DNA of 64,000 bases, taken from positions 187,214,001 to 187,278,000 of the forward strand of contig NC_084461.1 in NCBI RefSeq assembly GCF_027409185.1, in the 5' to 3' direction. Position 1 is the first letter of the stretch. Each line of letters starts with the position of its first letter. Made by a program: the position numbers and the translations under genes. Of the stretch, positions 22,101 through 37,100 are shown piece by piece. The DNA comes from Cynocephalus volans. Taxonomy: Eukaryota; Chordata; Mammalia; Dermoptera; Cynocephalidae. The notes below the pieces were generated by a model. That model had not been told where the DNA came from. It ran no database searches and saw only the letters and a program-made list of their open reading frames with translations.

Positions 22101-25100
22101 AAAATGATGACAGAAGAGTGAAGAGATAACTAAGGTAAAAAGCCACAAAGACAAATAAATAAAATGGGAAAGGAGACTACAAAGATGAGAGATGGCAACA
22201 AAATGAAAAGTTTAAAGAAACTGGACAAGTGGTAACTGAGCAAGCAGAGAAAACAGAAACCTTTTAGGGAGTTTCAGAAGAGGTCCACAAATTCTTTGAT
22301 ATTTCTCCCTTCAAGAGGTAAAGCCTAATTCCCTTCCCTTTGAGTGTGGGCTGTACATAAGTGACTTGCTTCTAATGAATACAGTGGAATGTGCTAGTGT
22401 GTGTCTTTAGTGATTGGATCAAAAAAAGCACTGCTGCCTCCTCCTTGTTCTCCTTCTTGGGTCACTACCTCTGGGGGAAGCCAGCTGCCATGTTGTGAGG
22501 ATGCTCAAGTAGCCTAGGAAGAAGCCCACATGACCAGGCAATGAAGCCTCCTACCAACATCCACACGAGTGAAAATGGATTTTCTAGTCTCAGTTGAACC
22601 TTTCGATGACTGCAGCCTCATGACAGGGCCTGAGCCAGAACCACCCACCTAGGCCACTGCTGGATGCCTGGCCCTCAGAAACTTAAGAGATAATAAATGT
22701 TTGTTGTTTAAAGCTGCTAAGTTTTCAGATGATTTTTTTTTAACTCAACAAGAGACAACAAATACATCCTTTATGGCAAGGAGTAATACAAGGGTGCTTC
22801 ACAAAGGTCACAGAAAGATTCATATTATCTTTTAATTCTATTTTTCCCTGACCTTTGTGAAATACCTTTGTATATTAAAGGGAAGCTGACAGGATTTCTT
22901 CCAAGAAACTACAGATAGGCTCAGAACAGACCAGTGGAACAGAATAAAGAATCCCACTTACACCAATAGCTGCATATCAGTTAAAAAAAAAAAAAAGAAT
23001 CCCACATATGTAGAAATTTGATATATAACAGAGATGGCAATGTAAATTAGTGGATAAAGTATTAAATATTCAATAAATGGTACTGAGACTACTACTATCC
23101 ATTTGGGGAAAAAATTTAAGTTTGGTGCCCTGCTTCACACCATGCACAAAAATAAGTTTCAGGTGACATATATGAGAACATGTATCAACACAAAAACTTG
23201 TATATGAATGTTCACAGCAGTATTATTAATAATAGCCAAAAAGTGGAAAAACCCAAATGTCCATCAACTGATGAATGGATAAGTAAAATTTTGCATATCC
23301 ATATAACGGAATATTATTCTGCCATAAAAAGGAATGAAAACTGACACACACTACATGAATAAACCTGGAAAATATGCTAAGCAAAAGATGTTAAGGGCTG
23401 GCCCGTGGCTCACTTGGGAGAGTGTGGTGCTGATAACACCAAGGCCACAGGTTCGGATCCCTATATAGGGATGGCTGGTTAGCTCACTTAGGAGAGTGTG
23501 GTGCTGACAACACCAAGTCAAGGGTTAAGATCCCCTTACCAGTCATCTTTAAAAAAAAAAAAAAAAGAAAGAAAGAAAGATGTTAATCACAAAAGACCAC
23601 ATATCATATGATCCCATTTATATGAAATGTCCTGAATAGGTAAATCCATATGGACAGAAAGTAGCTTAGTGGTCACCAGCGGTTGATGGGTATAAAAGGA
23701 ATGGGAGGTGAGGGAGTGGTGACTGCTCATGAGTACAGGGTTTCTTTTTGAGGTGATGAAAATGTTCTAAAATTGATTGTGGTGGTGGTTCCACAATTCT
23801 GTGACTATACTAAAACCCACTGAATTATGCACTTTAAATGGGTGAATTATGTGGTATGTGAATTATATCTCAATAAAGCTGTTTTAAAAAATAAAAATAA
23901 ATAAATTTCCAGATTGATTGAAAAAAACTAAAAATAAAACAATAAAAGTACTAAAATAACTTCTTTAAGCAGACATAAAATGCAAAAGCCATGAAGCAGA
24001 AAACTGATGAGTCTGACGAAATTAAAAAAAAATTTTTTGGGGGGCAGCTGGCTGGTACGGGGATCCAAACCCTTGACCTTGGTGTTATAACAATTTGCTC
24101 TAACCAACTGATCTAACTGGTCAGCCCCCTACAAAGTCAAAATTTTAAATGTCCATACAAATAGACTTAATGAAGGTGCTGGTGCAGAAACAATGGCCTG
24201 ACCTCCAGCAGCAGTGCAGGCACCTGCCACTATCTCCTGGCTGGGAGCCTGCCTTCCAATGTGCTACACACAGGTGAGCAGGGGGGCCAATCTGGAACTG
24301 CATGTGTGCAAGACAAGCCCAGAGTTGCTGGTTACACCAAACATTTCATTTGGGAACCAAAAATTTTAGTAAATAATTTCTCTGGACTTTGAGCTCCATA
24401 TTACTCTTGAAAAGTATGAACCCTTGCTTAAAAAAAACAGAAAAAACAAAACTTTTGTTGGTTTTAAATGAATGAGATGATTAAGCAGAAATGTTATTTA
24501 ATGGCATGGAGTGCCAGAAACCAGAAAGCGGCAGCTGATTTTGAATTCCAATTCTTATTATACTTTTAAGAGGCTGAAATGGTCAAAATGCACATGAATC
24601 AAGTTCTAATCCACTTCTGTTTGATTAGCACTGTTCTACAGTACATTCCACCATCCTTTAAATTCTCAGGTATAGCTTTGGCAGGGAAGGACCCTATAAT
24701 TTTAATAAATTGATAAAATGGATAAGTGAATTTTTAAATTAAAAAAAATTTTTAAGGAATTTATTTTTTAATTGAAATGTATTGATTATACATATTTATG
24801 GGGTACAAAGTTATATTTCAATATATATTTCAATGTATACAAAGTGTAATGATCAAATAAGGGTAGTTAGCATATCCGTCACTGCAAAAATTTATATCTT
24901 TATGATGAGAACATTTGATCTCCCTCTTCTAGCCATTTGAGAAATACAATAAGATATAGTTAATTATACATGCCTTAGCACTGCTATACACCACTAGAAC
25001 TTATTTTCACTATCTAGCTATAATTTTGTGTCCTCTCACTATCCTCCCCCTCGAGCCTCTAGTAACTACAATTCTACTCTCTTCTAAGTGCGCTTTTTAA

Positions 25101-28100
25101 AAAAAACTTTCAAGTAGTCAAAGTCATGATAAATTAAAAGACAAGGAACTACCCAGGAGAAAATATATACAACATAAATAACAGGCAAAGATTTTATGCC
25201 TAGAATATATAAAGAATCCCTGGCTGGGTGATTACTCAGTTGGTAAGAGCAAGGTGTCATAACACCAAGGACAATGGTTTGGATCCCCATACCAGCCAGC
25301 CACCAGAAAAAAAAAGAAAAGAAAAGAAATAATCCCTACAAATCAATTTTTTAAAAGGACAAATAACCCAATAGAAAAAAAAATGGGAAAAAACATAAAT
25401 AGGCAATTCAAAGAAATGAAAATATGAACATATAAAAAAAGATATTCAGGGGCCGGCCCGTGGCTCACTCAGGAGAGTGTGGTACTGATAACACCAAGGC
25501 CCCGGGTTCAGATCCCATATAGGGATGGCCGGTTAGCTCGCTGGCTGAGTGTGGTGCTGACAACACCAAGTCAAGGGTTAAGATCCCCTTACTAGTCATC
25601 TTTTTAAAAAATAATAATAAAAAATAAAAAAAATAAAAAATAAAAAAAGATATTCAACCTCACTGGTAATCAGGAAAACACAACTTAAAACAAGGTGCCA
25701 TTCTAGCAAAAATTCTAAAAGGTCAATGATGATATGTGGTCCACTCACATACTATTCTGTCAGGGTATAAATTAATAATACCTTTTCAAATTACCTATTA
25801 AAATTTTAATTTGCAGGCTGGCCAGTTGGCTCAGCTGTTAGAGCACAGCCTTACAACACTAAGGTCATAGATTCAGATCCCTGTATTGGCCAGCTGCAAA
25901 GAAAAAAAATTTAACTTTCATACGCTCAGAGCCTGTAAAGGAAAAGCATTCTGGCAGAAGGAACAGCAAGTGAAAGGCTCTGAATAGGGTAACAGCACCA
26001 TGAAGGCAGCAAAGTCCCCAGCAACGTTTCCTGGCCATGGCAATTCCAGGGTTATTGATAGATGCCAAGTGCTATGGTCTTAATGTTTGTATTCCCCCCA
26101 AATTCATATGTGGAAATCCTAACCCCCGACATGATGGTATCAAGAGGTGGGGCCTTCAGGAGGTCACTAGGTCATGAGGGCAGAGACCTTATGAATAGGA
26201 TTAGAGGCCCCCGAGAGCTCCCTCCCCTCTTCCACCATGTTAGGACACAGCAAGAAGGTGCCATCTATGGACAAGGGACCCTCACCAGACACCAAGTCTG
26301 CCAGCACCCTGATCTTGGATTCCCAGCCTCCAGAACATGAGCAATACATTTCTGTTGTTTGTAAGCCACATGGTCTATGGTATTCAGTTAAAACACCTGA
26401 ACAGACAAAGGCACCAAGTAGCCCCCAACTCACCCCCTCACTGTGCTGCACCACACCGCCAATGTTCTGCAGCGACTGGAAGTTGTGGGTGTTTACAGAA
26501 CCAAACTCCACAATCTCATCATCCACTTGCAGACCCTACAGAGAGAAGATGGAAAATCAGCCTACAGGTTAAATGTGCTCCTGGTGTTTCAAAACCCATT
26601 TTAATGTCAAGGTCAAGAGCTTGTTTCCTATGGGATAGAACAGCAGGCTCAAAGCAAAGAGGTCAGGGATTTAGATACCTCATGCAGGAAGGGACAGTGG
26701 ACAACTGGGCCACCTCCTTCTGGGAGTTCCTTCTAGGGCAGATCTAGTAAAAGGTGCCAGGTCTTCCCAACATCTGACAGCTAGTGGTTGTGGAGGCCTT
26801 AGGGAATGTGGGAAAAGCCAAACGCTGCTCTTTGGGGTCATGACCCAGGTTCAAGGACAAGAAGAGGCAGGCCAGTCTGGGTCCATTTTATTCAGCAGTC
26901 AAAATTTAGACAAGGAAGACATTTGCTCTAGAAGCCCCCAAACAAGCAGCCACAGGCACAAGGCTGACCCAGGACTAGAGTGACCCTTTCGTTCAGGAGC
27001 TGAGAACACAGACATCATTAATTCACCCCTGGGACAAATATCTCGAGGGCTGACTACATATAACAGTGCCATGGAAACAGTAGTGAATACGACGGACCTT
27101 ACATGTAACTTACAGTCCTGTGCTCATTAAAGAAGACTGCAGGACCTGGATTCAAGACCCTGTCTCTCAGGAGCTATGTGTCCTGACACAAGTTACTTCA
27201 GATCTCTCAGGCTCTAACTCATGGGTGAAATGGGGTAAAGATTAGTACCTATGCCAGAGGGTGGCTGTGGGATTAGATATTAAATACATGTCCATCTACA
27301 AACCTGTACACGAATGTTCACAGCAGCACTCTTCATGGTAGCCAAAAGGTAGAAACAACCCAAATGTCCATTAACTGATGAATGGATAAACAAAATGTGG
27401 TCTATCCATACGATGGAATATTTTTTGTCCATAAAAAGGAATGAAGTACTGACATATGCTACAACATGGATGAATCTTGAAATTATGCCGAGTAAAAGAA
27501 GACAGACATATAATGTATGATTCCATTTGTATGAAATATTCAGAATAGGCATATCCACAGAGACAGACAGGAGACTGGTGGTTGTCAGGGGCTAGGGGGA
27601 GATGGGAGATCAGGGGGTGATGCCAAGGCAGTACAGGGTTTCTTTCTTAGGCAGTGAAAATATTGTTAAAAAAATTTTTATTCTTTTTGTTTGTTTGTTT
27701 CGGTAGCTGGCTGGCACCAGAATCTGAACCCGTGACCTTGGTTAAAAGGCTGCACTCTAACCAAATGAGCTAACTGGCCAGCCAATGTTCTAAAATTGAT
27801 TGTGGTGACAGATGCATAGCTCTGTGAATATACTAAAAGCCACTGATTGTATATATTAAATGGGTAAATTTTACGGTATGTGAATTATATCTCAATAATG
27901 CTGTTAATTTTTTAAAAATATGCCAGGTAAGATGTATAACTCATCTGGCAGGACACCTAGAGCAAATGGCAGCTATTGACATTCTCATTCCTATTATTCA
28001 GTGCCCAGCTAAAATGAGCCCCAAGAAGAGATCCTTTATTCCTCTCTTGGGACATTTATCACCTTCCGTCTTGTGACCCAGTCGTCACTGGGAACAGGCA

Positions 28101-31100
28101 TCCTCCCCACCTGTTTAGTGGGCAGCGGGGCCTCTCTCCAAAATCCTGGCCCCCTGTACACAACAGACCTCAGTAAGTGTATGCTGAATAAGTAAATGAA
28201 TTCAGGTCTTCCCACTCCCCCAGCCCCACCCCCACTGCAAGGCTACCTGACCCAAAATGTCCCCTGGGTGTGCATTTGGGTGGCTGGGCCCTGGATTACC
28301 GCAATGCTGGCTGGGGAGCCAGGGCTGATGCTGTTCACTTTGGCGAAGGCCTGAAGAGGGCTGTGCCTCTCACTCTGGCCCACTTTGTGGCTCATGGCCT
28401 CTTTGTGGGCCTCAGCCATGTCCTGAGCTTGCTTCTCCTTGTCACGAGCGTGGAGCTGATGCAGGGCCTCCTCCACCTGCTTCATTACCGCCTTGTGATC
28501 ATTCTGCAGGCCTGGGATGAGAACCACCATTTCAGGAGCAAAGAAAGACAGCCAAGGATACAAGACTCCTGCATTCATTCACTGAATATTTAATGAGCAC
28601 TTATTAAATGCCACACGTAAGGGTAGAGGCTGAGGACATATCTATGACCAAGACATAGGCCCTAACCTCATGAAGCTTGCAGTCTAGCAAGGGAAAGCAG
28701 CTATGGAACAAATAATTACAATAACATCTGAGGACTGCATAAAGGCCTAGCCAGCAGGGGAGCCTGATCTTGCTAGTCTAGGGGTCATCCCCACTGAGAC
28801 CTGAAAGGTGAGCAGAAGTAAGACACCATCTAATTGACCCCACAGCCATGAAATCAGATGCACACAAGGGGCAAGCGGTGGTCATGCAAGTGAGTGACAT
28901 GGGCTGCGTGGAAGGAAGATTTCATTTTCTTTTAAATCTTCTAGAAGAAAAAATGACACATACACATAGTAAAACATGACTGAAACATTCAGTCTGGGAG
29001 AGGTAACAGGCAGTTAGCTAAACGACACCCCTGCTACTGGGCTCTTGCCAAGTGCTGGGGTTTGAGAGGCAGAGCAAGTCTTGCGAAATCTCTAGTTTTT
29101 CTAGAAAAGCTGGAATTTGGGAGCTTTTGGGTGAAATCCTGATTTTTCAGTACTGATAGCTAATTTGAAATGTGGACTACCATGCCAATCAAACAAGTCA
29201 CGTCTGCAGGCCAATCCAACAGCTGGCATTTTGATAACTTCTTTTTTTAACCTAAACACAACCTCCCCCACTGCTCAGATTCTGCACCTTTATTCAAGCC
29301 AGATCACTCACACAATACCCTGTGAGGAGTTTCAAAGAAAGCCTGAGCAGACCAGCATTGTCAGCCAACCCTGTCAAGCACCTGCAAGTTGCAGGTTTTC
29401 AGACTTTCTAGGTGCCTTTACCTGTAGGTTTGCTGGGCTGCCTGTTCTGGTTCCCCTGCCCTTGTCAGTTTGGAGCAAAGGCAGGGCCCTCAGGTACTGC
29501 GGGACTTAGGTACTCAACCCACAAGAGCAGACAAGAGAAAAGAACACAGATTTGAATAAGTGGAGACACATACCTAGGCAGGAAGACTTAAAATGGTGTT
29601 GGTATATAATATATCATCACCCTCTACCTAGAAAAGGCCCCCTCCCACATGATAAGGTCCATGAGGGTTCCCAGCATTGTCAGCAATGCCTGGCACATTA
29701 TAAATATTCAATATACAGCTGTTGGGTAACAAATGAAAGACTTTATTTACAATATATTACAATTCTAAACAGAATTCAAATTTCCCCCCCCAGAGAAAAT
29801 GTTTCTGCTGTATACTTCAAAAAACAAATTTGCAATTGTAACAAAAGTACCATACTAATATAAGCTGTTAATAATAGGGAAAACTGTGTAGAGTGTGTGG
29901 GACCTCTCTGTATTATTTTCCCAATTTTTACACAAATTTAAAGCAGTTCTAAAAAACGTCTATTTTTAAAAATAAAATAAACTTGTGAGAATAGTTTTTC
30001 AAAAGAAGACCAATAAGGAACAATTGCTCAAGCAGATTCTTAAGTGTAATAAAGTCATTAAGACAGTGTGATATTAGCACCCAAAGAACAGACCAATAGA
30101 ACAGTGTAAAAAGCCCAGAAATAGACCTAAAAACTTAATATGTAATACTGCCAGCATTTAGGATTAGTGGGGAAAGAATGGACTATTACATAAATGACAC
30201 TGGGACATCAGGCTAACCTTTTAGAGAAAAATAAGTCAGCGCCCTCCCTCACACTGCAGCCCAGCACTTCTCAAATTTCCCCCAGAGTCCTCCTAACTGC
30301 AGAAGCAAGTGGGCTACATCCCCGTGGAGTCTAGAAGTTTAGCCAAAAGCCCCAAACTTCCCTCAAGCTTGATTGTCCTAACATGGTTTTCCCCAATGTA
30401 ACAATGAAACATTTCTTTTCCCCAAATCTTCACGGAAAAGTGATGCTCTGAGAAGTTGTTCTATGATCATACTGTGGCTCTGAGGAACCTTTGGCATCTT
30501 AAGCTGTACCCCACCCTAGGGGTTACCTGGACCCCAGTTTGAGAAACATATCCTTATATCAAAACATGATGCAGAAGGACAAGGTATAAATAGATTAAAA
30601 TCAGACTTCGGATCAAAATGGCGGAATAGATGATCCCCAGCGTCACTCTCTCCCACAATCAACAAATTTACAATTATTAAAAAGTAACAACTGCCAAGCT
30701 AGGGCCACTAGAGCTCAGGGGAAGAGGAGGAGAGACCTACAGAGTTCATGAAGGCAGGAGAAGCCATGATGAGAGAAGGAAGGGACTGCTCCTTCAACCA
30801 TTTGGAGCCCCAGCCATTTCACGGCTGGCCATGGTGAGCACATGGAGCAAGAGCTGGCAAAAGCCAATGCTGTGCTCTTTGTATGAAGTTGCTTGGAGAT
30901 TGCAAGGGAGAAGAGGACCTTGGCGGACCCCAGGCCAGCAAGACCACCAACAGGGTTCCCATGGACCTATATAGGAGCAAGGAGCCATAGACAACTCATA
31001 AAAGGAGCCATTCAGAGGCCAGTGAATCATCCCAAGGGACCAGCACATGGCCCATCCCACGGGAAGTGTTTGGAGTGTGGGCAGAGATGGGCCCACTGGG

Positions 31101-34100
31101 GGAACATTGGGGCATAGCATGGACAGCTGATCTGCCCTCCAATCAGCACAGGCCCACTCAATGGAGACTAGTCAGGAATACAGAACTGCAGGGGGTGCAG
31201 TTTGCTGAAAAGACTCAGGCCCAGACCAGAGTTTCCACACAACCCAGGTGTACCAGATCTTACAAGACCCAGAAGTGCTTACCAGGTCAACAATTAAAAC
31301 CTGAGCTGCACAAAAAGACTTCCCCAGAGAATCAGCAGCAAAGAAACAATTTAGCTCAACCACAGGGCTCAAGTGCTGGTTCTCACAGGAAGTTCCCCCA
31401 TTTTAGAAGTAAGCAAAGGACAACAAATTAGTTCCAGTGCAGAGTTTAAGTGGTGGGAATAGCGAATAATCCAACACAGAACTGAAAGAAAAAACAAAAA
31501 ACCCACAGATCAGAGACAAAGTTCTGATATTAACCAGTAAAGGTCTAACACCATCAAAGAACACCTATAGGGCCAGCTCCGTGGCTCAGTCAGGAGAGTG
31601 TGGTGCCGATAACACCAAGGCCGTGGGTTCAGATCCCTATATAGGGATGGCTGGTTCACTCACTTGGAGACCGTGGTGCTGACGACATCAAGTCAAGATC
31701 CCCTTTCCAGTCATCTTAAAAAAAAAACACCTATAAAACCTAGAAGGACCAGAAGCCCCCGAGGCTCCCAAGTTGGGGTGGTGGAGGGCCAAGGGCCTCA
31801 GCCACACACCCCTGATATCTGCATCCAGCCCAGCGACAACCACCAGGCCACCACGAGAAGCTCCCTGGGCTCCTGAGCCAGGGCAGTAGGGGCCAAGGGC
31901 CTCAACCACACCCCCCACATCCACATCCAGTCCAGCCACAACCAAGCTGCTGCCAGAAGCCCCCTGGGCTCCCCTGCTGAGATGAGGGGAGTGCCACAGG
32001 CCTCGACCATGCCTGTGCTTCTTCCTTCTCCCACCCTACCTCCCTCCCTTTCCCTTCTCCCCCTCCCCACCAACTGCTCCACATCTTAGAATGTAAAATA
32101 ATAATAAATTAAATTTTTAGAAAAAAAGAAAACATATTGTTCTTCAATTAAAAAAAAAGAAATCATTAACTGAAAAATGAGTATGATAAATTCTCTTCTA
32201 ATTCAACTTTGTGATAGAGACTGCTAGCTGCTATCTATAGTAGGGTGAATAATGGCACCCAAGGACATGTCCTAATCCCCAGAACCTCTGAATATGTGAC
32301 CTTACATGGCAAAAGGGACTTTGCAGGTGTGAGTAAATTGAGGACCTTGAGACAGGAATATTATCTTGGATTATCCAGGTGGGCCCAATGTCATCACAGG
32401 GGTTGTTGTAAATGAAAGAGGGGGGCAGGAAGGTGAGGGAAAGAGATGTGATGACAGAATCTGAGACTAGAGAGATGAGACCGCTGGCTTTGAAGATAGA
32501 AGAGGGCCGGGAGCCAAGAAATGTGGGCAGCCTCTAGAATCTGGAAAAGGCATGGAAACAGGTTCTCTCCTAGACCTTCCAGAAGGAGCCAGACCTGCTG
32601 ACGCCTTGATTTCAGTCCAGTGAGACCCCCTTTGGACTTCTCCAGACCTATAAGATAATAAATTTGTGTTGTTTTAAGCCACTAGGTCTGCTGTCATTTG
32701 TCATGGCAGAAACAGAAAGCTGATATACCCAACTTCTACTCTCTGCTAGTTCCTTAGTTAAAAATGAATAAAAATACATAAAAGATTTTATATAGGATAA
32801 TGACATAGGAGTGTAGTACATTCCCCAGCTTTTCTTACAGCCGGAAGAGCCTATGAGGGAAAAGCAAAAAAAATGACACACGCGGTAGGGGTAGAACTTG
32901 CAGGAAAGATCCTTAAAAGGTGGTGCTAGCTGGCATAGGAACTTTTGCTCTTCCTACCTTCTTCCTTCCTTTTCCTCCTGCCTGGAACATGCACTGTGCT
33001 CTTGAACACGGACACACAGCCTGAGTTTCTGCTGACCAGCCCTGCACTGCTTACCTCCAAGGGTCCCTACTAAGAGACATTTTATATCTTTTATGTTTGA
33101 GTGACCGTAGTCAGATCATATCATGAACAGCTGAACCTATATCCTAACACACACATAGTGGATTAGATATGGACTGTAAGCAACATTGGACTTGGGTTTC
33201 TGTTGTTATTTCAATAAAATTTCCACAATGAAATGAAGTTGTTTTTTTTTTTTTTTTTTTGTGACCAGCCGCACCGAGCGCACTGGCCATCCCTATATAG
33301 GATCCGAACCCGCGGCAGGAGCGCCGCAGCACTCCCAGCGCTGCACTCTCCCGAGTGCGCCACGGGGTCGGCCCTGAAATGAAGTTCTTAAAAACAAAAT
33401 GAAAAAGTGAAACCACGAATATGGAACCCATTCTCCTGGTTCTCAGTACCTTGATGGGGACAATGAGATAATCCCATCAAGGCAGAAGAGAGGGCAGCAG
33501 ATAGTATCAAATATTGGTGATTTCATCTGTGTGCCTTCAGCACCCCCCACCTCCAAGGTGGGGGACAGTCCCCTGAGGGCCACTCACAAATGATGTTGTG
33601 CCTTGCAGTGCGAACTTGGTACAGATCCACATCTGAGCGGGGGTAGCCCTCGAGGTCCACCAACGGCTCGTTCATCCCAACTCCTTTTTGCTGGAAAGAA
33701 GAAACATGGTTTAACAAGAATTAACAGGTGTAACATCTCCAGACCTTTCTCCTTCACAGTCATAATAAAGGCAACAGTAATGAAAATTGCCACATATTGA
33801 TCATTTAGCACAGACCAGACACTTTACCCACATCTTCTCACAACTACCTGAGGTGGGCACTATTGTTTAAATGAATCTTTAACAACACAAGTAATGCACA
33901 GATACGTTCTCCTTTTTCAAGGTTAGAACAGTGCAGATAAAACCAAAGACTCCTTTGAGCATCATCCCAAGGCCAGTCTCTTCCTCAGCTTCTCCAAACC
34001 CTCCTTCTTATGGGCAGGTGACACCTGGCAGGTGGCCTTGGAAGCTGGAGGGGAGTGAAAACTCCAAAGAGCATCCAGCTGTGGCAGGGTTTTGATTCTT

Positions 34101-37100
34101 CTGAAAATAAAAAGATCTAAAAGGGTTTTCAAAGAAGCTCTTCATCCCTGGAAGGATACACTGATATCACTGATTGCCCCCAGGAAGAGGAATTGGGTGG
34201 CTGGGGACAGGGGAGGGAGAGAGACTTTTCATTTCATATCCTTTTGTATGTTTTGAACTTTGAGCACGGGAATATATTCCCTATTCAAAACAATACATCT
34301 GTTCTAACATTTTAAAGTCTTTTCCTACGTAAGTCAGAGGACAGTGCACAAAAGCAATGAAACACATCACATGGTGTAGGGCAGGGGCTTTGCTGTTGGT
34401 TAGACTTTGATTTGTACAAACTGGGTATCCTTGGCTCAGACCTTCCCTTTTCTAAGCCTCAGCTTCCTCAATTATAAAATGGGAGGAATAGCACTCATCT
34501 CCCTTACTACCAATTGCTACAACTAATGAGTTGACATAAGTAGAGTGCTTAGCACAGTGCCAGGCACATACATAGTGTAGTGGGTTGAATGGTGGCCCCC
34601 AAAAGATATGTCCACATCCTAATCTTCAGAACCTATGACTGTGACCTTATTTGGAAAAAAGGTCTTTGCAGATGTAATTGAGGATCTTGAGATATGATCA
34701 TCTTGGATTTAGGGTGGGCCCTAAATCCAGTAACCAATGTCCTTATTAAAAAAAGGCAAAGGGAGACTTGGGACACAGAGACATAGAAAGAAGCCCATGT
34801 GAAGATGGAGGCAGAGACTGAAGTCACACAGCTATGAGCCAAAGACTGCCGGCAGCCACCATAAGTTAGGAGACAAGCATGGACCAGATTCTCCCTCACA
34901 GCCTCCAAAAGGAGCCAACCCTGCCGACAACTGGATTTCAGACTTCTCACCTCCGGAACTGTGAGAGAGTAAGTTTCTGTTGTTTTAAGCCACCGAGTTT
35001 GTCAGAATTTGTTATGGTGGCCCTAGGAAACTACTATGCATAGAAAGTAATAAATGGTGTCTGTAATTATTAGTCAGTCCAGGTACAAGCTGCCCAGTGT
35101 ACACAGGCACTGAGAAGAGGAATTCCATTCACTTTTCTCCCTTTCTCTCTGGAAGCCTCTGAGTTACACTCAAGCCTACCGTCTCCTGTTGGGAGGAAAG
35201 GGTTCTACATATACCCTTAGCACAGGACTCTATAGATTCTCCATACATGTGCCAAGGGCTAAATACCTGCATCTATCTCCTGCCTTCCCACAAAGACTGA
35301 GTTGCCTGGCCTTTGAGAATCAATACCACATAAGATACTGCTTCCCAAAGTGTGGGACTCATACCACAGGCGGCTCACACACAGGGCATTAAATAACCTT
35401 GAATCTAAAATATTTACTTCTTTTCTAGTTGTTTTTAATCCTTCAATAATCAAAGAGAAAGTCCCCATTCAGTGCTGGTCTTTACAACACACCCAGATTA
35501 CTTGCTATCTCTGGGCCCCTCCATTTTAAAAACAGTTCTATTAAGATACAATTCACATACAATATAATTGACCCATTTAAATTGTACAAGTCAATGGCTT
35601 TTAGTCTACTCACAGAGTTGTGCAACCACCACTGCAACTAGTTTTAGTACACACTCACCCCCAAAAAGAAACCTCAGACTCAACAGCAGTCACTCCCATT
35701 CCCCCTCCCCCCATAACCTGGCAACCAGTAAACTACTTTCTATCTCTCTGCATTGGCCTATTCTGGACATTTCACATAAATGGAATCATACAATATGTGG
35801 TCTTTTGTGACTAACTTCTTTCACTCAGCATAATGTTTTCAAGGTTTATTCATGTTATAGCATGTACCAATATTTCATTCCTTTTTATTGCTGAATAATA
35901 TCCCATTATATTGATATACCACACTTTATAAGTTGTAGATATTTGGGTTGTTTCTACTTCCTGGCTATTGTGAACAATTTTGCTATAAAGATTTCGATAC
36001 AAGTTTTTGTATGGACATAGGTTTTCAATTCTCTTGGGAATACAGCTAGGAACAGAATTGCTGGATTATATGGTAACTCTATGTTTAACCTTTTGAGGAA
36101 CTGCCACACTGTTTGCCACAGCGGCTGCCCCAATTTACATTCCCATCAGCAATGCTGGAGGGTTCCAGTTTCTCCACGTCTTCCCTAATACTTGTTATTA
36201 CCAGTCTTTGTGATTACAGCCATCCCTGAGGGTGTGACGTGGTATCTCACTGCAGTTTTGATTTGCATTTCCCTAAAGGCTAATAATGTTCAGCATCTTT
36301 TCATGTGCTTATTGAACATCTGTACTGACCATATTTTCTTTGAAGAAATGTCTATTCAGATCCTTTGCCTATTTTTTAATTGGGTTGTCTTTTTATTATA
36401 GAGCTGTAAGAGCTCTTACTAAATTCTACATACTAGCCCCTTTTCAGGTACGTGATTTGCAAATATTTTCTCCCATTCTGTGGCTTGTCTTTTCACTTTC
36501 TCAACTGTGTCCTTTGAAAGATAAGTTTTTAATTTTGAAATCCAATGTATCATTTTTTCTTTTGTAGCTTTTGCTTTTGGTGCCATATCTAAGAAGGCTT
36601 TGCCTAATTCAAGGTCACAAAGATTTACTCCTATGCTTTATTCTAAAAGATTCATAGTTGTGGCTCTCCACTTTTTTTTTTTTTAAACAAACATAGAACA
36701 GGCTTAAAGCCTTCAACTAGCAACAGTAGCTAGCTAGAAGCACTTACCATATTGTAACACCTTGATAAGCATTTCTACCTTATATTTAAGGGAAGAGATT
36801 CTTATTTTCCATATACACTGGAGTTATAAAATTTCCTTTTAAGATAAATTTATGGAAGTAAAAGAGTGGGTCAACTTAAAGAAAAATATCAAGGGAATAA
36901 CAGTACAAGAGGCACATGGATACTGTATAACATCCTGCTTGTAGGAGAAAAGTAACTAAAGTTTGAGAAACTTCTGGCAACTTGCTTCAAAGCACAGATT
37001 ATGGATTAAACAGGCCTGAGGTCTGAATCTCACTTTCTGACTCTGAGCAAGTGACTTCCCCTTTCTGAGCTACAGAGGCACATACCAACTTTACAGGGTA

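Larger units (their letters stand above)
30605..32120 (+). mobile_element. Composite L1-like element with a minisatellite
   Basis: It starts ATCAAAATGGCGGAATAGAT, like an L1 5'UTR, and runs about 950 bp without a coding frame. It is cut by a SINE (31570-31725), continues as about 2.5 tandem GC-rich units of about 100 bp (from 31751), a pyrimidine-rich block and an A-rich tail (AATAATAATAAATTAAAT). ORF1 and ORF2 are missing. Confidence 0.55.

Noticed and set aside
31800-32080. Gly-rich minus-strand frames
   Set aside because: They arise from the GC-rich minisatellite and a purine tract.
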